Assembly: GCA_040255215.1 (NCBI GenBank)
Contig: JBDZUM010000124.1
Span: 1-11,769 of the forward strand
Direction of reading: 5' to 3'
Length of the DNA: 11,769 nucleotides
Origin: JAQSWP01 sp040255215
GTDB lineage: Bacteria; Pseudomonadota; Alphaproteobacteria; Reyranellales; JAQSWP01
This document shows, piece after piece, positions 6,511 through 11,769 of this stretch (position 1 is its first letter; each line of letters opens with the position of its first letter). The notes beneath the pieces are model-generated. The model had not been told where the DNA came from and searched no databases. It was given only the letters and a program-made list of their open reading frames with translations. The translations under genes and the position numbers were made by a program.

Positions 6511-7467
6511 ATGAACTCCTTTCTCGACTTCGAACAGCCGATCGCGGAACTCGAAGGCAAGATTCTCGAACTGCGCCATGCCTCCGAAGGCAAGGACGTC
6601 AACATCGCCGAGGAAGTCTCGCGGCTCGAGGGCAAGGTCGAGAAGCTGCTGAAGCAGACCTACGGCAAGCTCAGCGCCTGGCAGAAGGTGCAGGTGGCGC
6701 GCCATCCCAACCGGCCGCACTGCCTCGACTACATCGGCAAGCTGATCGGCGAGTTCACGCCGCTGGCCGGCGATCGCGGCTTCGCCGAGGACGCCGCCAT
6801 CGTCGGCGGGCTCGGCCGCTTCCGCGGCGTGCCGGTGGCGGTGATCGGCCAGGAGAAGGGGCACGACACCGAGACCCGCCTGAAGCACAATTTCGGCATG
6901 GCGCGGCCGGAGGGCTACCGCAAGGCGCAGCGCCTGATGCGGCTGGCCGACCGCTTCAACCTGCCGGTCATCACGCTGGTCGACACGGCGGGCGCCTATC
7001 CCGGCGTCGGCGCCGAGGAGCGCGGCCAGGCCGAGGCCATCGCCCGCTCGATCGAGGTCTGCCTCGACGTGCAGGTGCCGTTGGTGTCGGTGGTGATCGG
7101 CGAAGGCGGGTCCGGCGGCGCTGTGGCGCTGGCGGCGGCCAATCGCGTGCTGATGCTGGAGCATTCGGTCTATTCGGTGATCTCGCCCGAAGGCTGCGCC
7201 TCGATCCTGTGGCGCTCGCCCGAGCAGTCGAAGGAAGCGGCCGAGGCGTTGAAGCTCACGGCCGAGGACCTGCTGGAGCTGGGCGTGATCGACGCCATCG
7301 TGCCCGAGCCGCTGGGCGGGGCGCATCGCGAGACGGCGCAGACCATCGCCGCGGTCGGCGACGCGATCGAAAAGGAAATGGCGGCGCTGCGGCCGCTGTC
7401 CGGCGCCGAGCTGCGCAAGGCGCGGCGCGATAAATTCCTCGCCATGGGCCAGGTCGGACTGGCCTGA
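6511..7467 (+). CDS. accA: Acetyl-CoA carboxylase carboxyltransferase subunit alpha
   Basis: With AccD it forms the carboxyltransferase that moves the carboxyl group from biotin on AccB to acetyl-CoA, giving malonyl-CoA for fatty acid synthesis in the cytoplasm. From the ATG at 6511 the protein is 318 residues, the usual length, and opens with the family hallmark FLDFEQPIAELEGKI. The crotonase-like carboxyltransferase fold shows GHDTETRLKHNFGM (117-130), RPEGYRKAQRLM (132-143), DTAGAYPGVGAEERGQ (158-173), the glycine-rich GEGGSGGA (197-204) and SPEGCASILWR (225-235). An ATG ten codons upstream at 6481 is also open; both have weak ribosome binding sites, and family length favours 6511. It lies 180 nt after mcl1 and 22 nt before the flavin monooxygenase gene. 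As I recall, xerD and accA are close neighbours in many alphaproteobacteria, so the genes between them here may be insertions. Confidence 0.95.
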   Translation: MNSFLDFEQPIAELEGKILELRHASEGKDVNIAEEVSRLEGKVEKLLKQTYGKLSAWQKVQVARHPNRPHCLDYIGKLIGEFTPLAGDRGFAEDAAIVGGLGRFRGVPVAVIGQEKGHDTETRLKHNFGMARPEGYRKAQRLMRLADRFNLPVITLVDTAGAYPGVGAEERGQAEAIARSIEVCLDVQVPLVSVVIGEGGSGGAVALAAANRVLMLEHSVYSVISPEGCASILWRSPEQSKEAAEALKLTAEDLLELGVIDAIVPEPLGGAHRETAQTIAAVGDAIEKEMAALRPLSGAELRKARRDKFLAMGQVGLA

Positions 7468-7489
7468 CGCGCCGGATCAGCGCGTCTCG

Positions 7490-8512
7490 ATGCTGAAGCT
7501 TTCCGTTCTCGACCAGTCGCCGATCCGCAAGGGCGGTACTCCGGCGCAAGCCATCGCCGAGACGCTGGAACTGGCGCAACTCGCCGACCGGCTGGGCTAT
7601 CTGCGCTACTGGGTGGCCGAGCATCACAGCTCCGACGCGCTGGCGGGCGCGGCACCGGAAATCCTGATCGGCAAGATCGCCTCGATCACGCAGAAGCTGC
7701 GCGTCGGCTCGGGCGGCGTGATGCTGAGCCACTACGCCGCGCTGAAGGTGGCGGAAACCTTTCGCACCCTGGAGACGCTCTATCCCGGCCGCATCGATCT
7801 CGGCATCGGTCGCGCTCCGGGCAGCGACCAGCGCACGGCGCGGGCGCTGCAGGCCGGGCCGGAGGCTTACGGCGTCGACTACTACCCCTACCAGATGCGC
7901 GATCTGATGGCGTTCCTGCACGATGCGCTGCCGGCCGACCACCAGTTCGCCGGCATCGTCGCCAACCCGCAGGCGTCGACGGCGCCGGAAGTCTGGGTGC
8001 TGGGCTCGTCGGACCAGAGCGCTGCCTATGCGGCGCATTTCGGCCTGCCGTTCTCGTTCGCCCATTTCATCTCGCCGCAGGGCGGGCCCTCGGTGGTCGA
8101 GGCCTATCGCCGCCACTTCAGGCCGTCGGCGCTGCATGAGACGCCGCTGGCCAATGTCGGCATCGCCGTGCTGTGCGCCGACACCGAGGAGAAGGCGGAA
8201 ACGCTGGCCGCCAGCCGCGATCTTTGGGTGCTGCGGCTGCTGACCACCGGCAATGCCGGGCAGATCCCGCCGCCCGACGAGGCGAAAGCGATGAACTATT
8301 CCGACGAGCAGCGCGCCTGGCTGCGCCGCATCCGCTCGCGCACCGTGGTCGGCACGCCGGAGAAGGTGCGCGCCGGCCTGCTGGAGAAGGCGGAGGAATA
8401 CGGCGTCAACGAGTTCGTCTGCGTCACCATCTGCTACGAGCACAAGGACCGGTTGCGCTCCTACGAATTGCTGGCGCAGGCCTTCGAGCTCGAGGCGCGG
8501 CAGGCGGCGTGA
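7490..8512 (+). CDS. LLM-class flavin-dependent oxidoreductase (MsnO8-type)
   Basis: A 340-residue member of the bacterial luciferase-like monooxygenase family, TIM-barrel enzymes that use reduced FMN (or F420 in some groups) and O2. The start KLSVLDQSPIRKG and the block RYWVAEHHSSDALAGAAPEI (39-58) are typical of the MsnO8 subgroup, as are GVMLSHYAALKVAETF (76-91) and LYPGRIDLGIGRAPG (97-111); the C-terminal VVGTPEKVRAGLLE (286-299) is a common LLM end motif. The substrate is unknown; genomes hold many of these. The ATG at 7490 is 22 nt after accA with no clear ribosome binding site, so it may ride on the accA message. The next gene, an Fe(II) dioxygenase, follows after 71 nt in the same direction. 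Confidence 0.9.
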   Translation: MLKLSVLDQSPIRKGGTPAQAIAETLELAQLADRLGYLRYWVAEHHSSDALAGAAPEILIGKIASITQKLRVGSGGVMLSHYAALKVAETFRTLETLYPGRIDLGIGRAPGSDQRTARALQAGPEAYGVDYYPYQMRDLMAFLHDALPADHQFAGIVANPQASTAPEVWVLGSSDQSAAYAAHFGLPFSFAHFISPQGGPSVVEAYRRHFRPSALHETPLANVGIAVLCADTEEKAETLAASRDLWVLRLLTTGNAGQIPPPDEAKAMNYSDEQRAWLRRIRSRTVVGTPEKVRAGLLEKAEEYGVNEFVCVTICYEHKDRLRSYELLAQAFELEARQAA

Positions 8513-8551
8513 GTTAGACAGGCGCCGATCGCTGCGGCATGCTTTCCCCAA

Positions 8552-8568
8552 GGACCGGCAAATGGTCC
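8552..8568 (+). repeat. Small hairpin just upstream of the dioxygenase ribosome binding site
   Basis: GGACC (8552-8556) and GGTCC (8564-8568) with a 7-nt loop (ggcaaat), ending 4 nt before the GGGAGG-type ribosome binding site. It could fold in the leader RNA and modulate translation, but a 5-bp stem is close to what chance gives. Confidence 0.25.
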
Positions 8569-8583
8569 GTCAGGGAGGCTTTG

Positions 8584-9414
8584 ATGAACCGGCTGCCTCT
8601 GCGCGAGATCACGGCGACGGAAGTATCGGATTACGAGCGCGACGGCGTGGTCAATCTCGCCGGCATGTTCGACGCCGACTGGGTCGAGCGGCTGCGGGCC
8701 GCGATCCAGCGCGACATGGACGATCCCGGTCCGATGGCGACCAACTTCAACGCCGAAGGCACGCCCGGCCGCTTCTTCGGCGACATGTTCATGTGGACGC
8801 GCGATCCGGATTTTCGCGCCGTGTTCGTCGAGTCCGCCGGCCCGGCCATCGCCGCGCGGATGATGGGCGCCAACAAGGTCAACGTGTTCTACGACCAGCT
8901 GTTCGCGAAAGAGCCCGGCACCGCCAAGCCGACGCCGTGGCATCAGGACCAGCCCTACTGGGCGGTGAAGGGCTGGCAGGTGACGACGCTGTGGATCGCG
9001 CTCGACGAAATCGACCGCGACAACGGCGCGGTGGAATTCATCGCCGGTTCGCACAGATGGGAGCGCTGGTTCCGGCCGGTGGCCTTCAAGGAAGGCAACC
9101 ACAACGACGCGCGCTACCAGAAATCGCCCTACGAGAAAGTGCCGGACATCGAGAGCGAGCGCGACCGGCACGACATCAAATGGTTCCGCCAGCAGCCGGG
9201 CGACTGCCTGGTGTTCCACTCGATGATCATGCACGGGGCGCCGGCCAACACGACCATGAGCCGGCGACGGCGCGGGCTGGCGCTGCGCTATACCGGCGAC
9301 GACGTGGTCTACGATCCGCGCGAGGGCACGTTCCAGATGGTGCGCGAGCCAGGCATTGCGGCCGGCGCGCCGATGGATTGCGATCTGTTCCCGAAGGTCT
9401 GGCCGCGCGCCTGA
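8584..9414 (+). CDS. Phytanoyl-CoA dioxygenase (PhyH) family protein
   Basis: A 276-residue non-heme Fe(II)/2-oxoglutarate oxygenase that hydroxylates a C-H bond while decarboxylating 2-oxoglutarate. The metal triad is visible: H120-x-D122 in PWHQDQPYW, and H217 in HSMIMHGAPANTT; the Arg cluster at 227-230 (RRRRGLALRY) supplies the likely 2-oxoglutarate-binding Arg. The double-stranded beta-helix core runs over about residues 95-240. Real PhyH acts on phytanoyl-CoA, but bacterial members act on varied small molecules and the substrate here is not deducible. Start: ATG 8584, set by GGGAGG 5 nt upstream; an in-frame ATG at 8539 has no ribosome binding site. It follows the flavin monooxygenase gene by 71 nt and meets the GNAT gene end to end with only four bases between stop codons. 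Confidence 0.9.
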   Translation: MNRLPLREITATEVSDYERDGVVNLAGMFDADWVERLRAAIQRDMDDPGPMATNFNAEGTPGRFFGDMFMWTRDPDFRAVFVESAGPAIAARMMGANKVNVFYDQLFAKEPGTAKPTPWHQDQPYWAVKGWQVTTLWIALDEIDRDNGAVEFIAGSHRWERWFRPVAFKEGNHNDARYQKSPYEKVPDIESERDRHDIKWFRQQPGDCLVFHSMIMHGAPANTTMSRRRRGLALRYTGDDVVYDPREGTFQMVREPGIAAGAPMDCDLFPKVWPRA

Positions 9415-9423
9415 AATTTCAGG
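9410..9423. repeat. Perfect palindrome holding both convergent stop codons
   Basis: CCTGAAATTTCAGG equals its own reverse complement. The dioxygenase stop TGA (9412-9414) and the GNAT stop TGA on the other strand (9421-9419) are mirror images in it, and only four bases (aatt, 9415-9418) separate them. Read on either strand, the 3' half contains TTT, but there is no separate hairpin loop or T-run, so it is not a standard terminator. Confidence 0.8.
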
Positions 9424-9919
9424 ACAACCGCTTCCACATCACCATGCGGCGCGCCGGATCGTGGCCGAGGGCGGTGGAGTGGGCGTTCATGGCGCGGATG
9501 CCATCGCCGAAAGCGCTCTCGGGCATTTCAGAGAAGCCCTGGCGTTCATAGAAGTGCTGGTTCCACGCCAGGTCGCGATAGGTCGACAGGATCAGCGTAT
9601 CGAAGCCCTCGCGTCGCGCCCAGTCCGCCACCTCGCGGATCAGAGCGGCGCCAATGCCCTTGCGGCCGTGCTCGGGCAGCACCGACAGCTGGTCGAGCAG
9701 GGCGAAATCGTCGACCTCGCCGCCCAGCGCGAAGCCGATCGGCCGGTCGGCGTCGTCGCAGGCGACCCAGACCGGACCGAGGCCCAGCCGCTCGTGGGTG
9801 GCGTTGGGCATGCCGATTACGACTTGCAGTCCGACGGTGGCGTAGATCTCGTCGGCCTCCGCCTCGATCTCGTTGAGGCGGGCGAACTCGTCCGCGCGGG
9901 CGTTTCTGATTCTGACCAT
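9419..9919 (-). CDS. GNAT-family N-acetyltransferase
   Basis: A 166-residue acetyl-CoA-dependent N-acetyltransferase. The fold order is recognisable: N-terminal MVRIRNARADEFARL helix, beta4 and the acetyl-CoA pyrophosphate loop at about 74-94 (LLDQLSVLPEHGRKGIGAAL), followed by LILSTYRDLAWNQHFYERQGF (109-129, beta5 and helix with the usual N..FYE..GF), and a C-terminal RRMVMWKRL strand. In the loop, -EHGRKGIG- has Gly where the usual Q/R-x-x-G-x-G puts Arg (the Arg is one place later), a variation I recall from this subgroup. Acceptor unknown: small molecule or protein amine. The ATG at 9919 is three bases after the acyl-CoA dehydrogenase stop, so the two are almost surely co-translated. Confidence 0.88.
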   Translation of the reverse strand: MVRIRNARADEFARLNEIEAEADEIYATVGLQVVIGMPNATHERLGLGPVWVACDDADRPIGFALGGEVDDFALLDQLSVLPEHGRKGIGAALIREVADWARREGFDTLILSTYRDLAWNQHFYERQGFSEMPESAFGDGIRAMNAHSTALGHDPARRMVMWKRLS

Positions 9920-9922
9920 GGC

Positions 9923-11131
<1,209 letters not shown>

Positions 11132-11155
11132 TCGTTTCCTCCGCGATCGCGGGCC

Positions 11156-11184
11156 ATCATGGCGGGGTAAACGGTCGTTTACAA
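11156..11184 (-). promoter_or_regulatory. Candidate promoter for acyl-CoA dehydrogenase operon
   Basis: Read on the minus strand: TTGTAA (11184-11179, 4 of 6 to TTGACA), 17-nt spacer, CATGAT (11161-11156, 4 of 6 to TATAAT), about 25 nt before the ATG. The 16-bp inverted repeat covers its -35 region and spacer, as expected for a repressor site. Confidence 0.35.
11167..11182. promoter_or_regulatory. Perfect inverted repeat, probable TetR-type operator
   Basis: GTAAACG-GT-CGTTTAC, perfect 7-2-7 symmetry, in the 73-bp gap between two divergent genes: 35 nt upstream of the acyl-CoA dehydrogenase ATG and 22 nt upstream of the amidase ATG. Palindromes with AACG/CGTT half-sites separated by a few bases are typical of TetR-family repressors that control acyl-CoA catabolism genes. 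It is well placed to control both genes at once. No regulator gene is seen nearby; it may lie beyond the right edge or elsewhere. Confidence 0.6.
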
Positions 11185-11204
11185 GAACGGGGAGCCTGGC
11201 CGGT

Positions 11205-11769
11205 ATGACGCATGACACCGCCTATCTCACGGCCGCCGAGCTGGAGATGCTCTATCGCGCGGAGAAACTGTCGCCGGTCGAGGCGACGAAGGCGGCGCTG
11301 GCGCGCATCGAGCGGGTCAACCCGAAGCTCAACGCCTTCATGGTGGTCGACGCCGAACGCGCGCTGCTGGCGGCGCAGCGCTCGGAGCGGCGCTGGCGCC
11401 AGCACGCGCCGCTGTCGCCGCTGGACGGCCAGCCCGTGACCATCAAGGACACGCTGAACCTGCACGGGCATCCGACGCGCGCCGGCTCGCGCACCACGCC
11501 GCAGACGCCGAGCGCCGAGGACAGCCCGGAAGCGGCGCGGCTGAAGGAAGCCGGGGCCGTCATTCTCGGCAAGACGACGACGCCGGAATTCGGCTGGAAG
11601 GGCATGACCGACGGGCCGCTGTTCGGCACCACGCGCAATCCCTGGAATCTGGAACGCACGCCGGGCGGCTCATCGGGCGGGGCGGCGGCGGCGCTGGCCG
11701 CCGGCATCGGCACCCTGGCGGTCGGCACCGATGGCGGCGGCTCGATCCGCATCCCCTCGTCCTATTGCG
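11205..11769 (+). CDS. Amidase-signature hydrolase (3' end outside window)
   Basis: The first 188 residues of an amidase-signature enzyme, which hydrolyses a carboxamide to acid plus ammonia or amine. The Ser-cisSer-Lys catalytic triad is complete: K81 in PVTIKD, S156 in TPGGSSGGA, and nucleophile S180 in GTDGGGSIRIPSSYC, with spacings (75 and 24) equal to those of fatty acid amide hydrolase (142, 217, 241). Family members are usually 450-500 residues, so over half is missing. Start: ATG 11205, with GGGGAG ten nt upstream. Substrate open: aliphatic amides, aryl amides, fatty acid amides and others are possible; GatA of the tRNA amidotransferase shares the signature but is less likely away from gatB/gatC. 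It is divergent from the acyl-CoA dehydrogenase and shares its operator-like repeat, suggesting joint control. Confidence 0.9.
   Translation, partial: MTHDTAYLTAAELEMLYRAEKLSPVEATKAALARIERVNPKLNAFMVVDAERALLAAQRSERRWRQHAPLSPLDGQPVTIKDTLNLHGHPTRAGSRTTPQTPSAEDSPEAARLKEAGAVILGKTTTPEFGWKGMTDGPLFGTTRNPWNLERTPGGSSGGAAAALAAGIGTLAVGTDGGGSIRIPSSYC

Noticed and set aside
5161..7326. Minus-strand open frame of 721 codons opposite mcl1 and accA
   Set aside because: It crosses two well-identified plus-strand genes and their gap; the composition is His/Arg/Ala/Asp-rich with no family signature.
11132..11218. 29-codon upstream extension of the acyl-CoA dehydrogenase frame
   Set aside because: It would cover the GGAGG ribosome binding site, the inverted repeat and the divergent amidase start; the family begins at MDFAFSP.

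Overview
The window is dense, GC-rich chromosomal DNA of an alphaproteobacterium, probably Rhodospirillales/Reyranella-like or a Rhizobiales relative. The assignment is an inference from the strong G/C bias at third codon positions, the order aroK | small membrane protein - exported protein - xerD ... accA (which I recall as an alphaproteobacterial arrangement), and the presence of a malyl-CoA/beta-methylmalyl-CoA lyase of the Rhodobacter Mcl1 type. I see no RNA genes, CRISPR array, insertion sequence or prophage. No gap between genes exceeds about 210 bases.

Left part (1-3619): the shikimate kinase gene aroK runs leftward off the window edge. Divergent from it, across a 209-bp gap that holds a strong GC-rich hairpin, is a tight three-gene operon. 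It contains a 46-residue single-pass membrane protein, a 589-residue exported protein of unknown function that overlaps it by 20 nt, and the tyrosine recombinase XerD, which starts one base after the preceding stop codon. The first two are the least understood genes here.

Middle part (3645-7467): an exported small cupin (minus strand) and an AraC-family regulator (plus strand) form a divergent pair around a 180-bp control region. The regulator's third codon positions are less GC-biased than those of its neighbour, so this pair may be a later insertion between xerD and accA. Next come a malyl-CoA lyase (mcl1), which makes or breaks malyl-CoA and methylmalyl-CoA, and accA, the carboxyltransferase alpha subunit of acetyl-CoA carboxylase. 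Both enzymes act on acetyl-CoA or propionyl-CoA pools.

Right part (7490-11769): a luciferase-like flavin monooxygenase (MsnO8-type) 22 nt after accA and a phytanoyl-CoA dioxygenase-family Fe(II)/2-oxoglutarate enzyme follow on the plus strand. The dioxygenase gene converges with a minus-strand pair, acyl-CoA dehydrogenase then GNAT acetyltransferase. The two convergent stop codons lie inside one perfect 14-bp palindrome. Divergent from the dehydrogenase is an amidase-signature hydrolase that runs off the right edge. Between them is a perfect 16-bp inverted repeat (GTAAACG-GT-CGTTTAC) that looks like a TetR-type operator and overlaps a plausible promoter for the dehydrogenase. A simple reading is a locally controlled catabolic unit in which the amidase releases an acid and the dehydrogenase oxidises its CoA ester; that link is inference.

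Most of the window is ordinary housekeeping and catabolic DNA, and I do not see an obviously new multi-gene system. The items most worth following up are the small-protein/exported-protein pair joined to xerD, the shared operator at 11167-11182, and the palindrome shared by two stop codons at 9410-9423.
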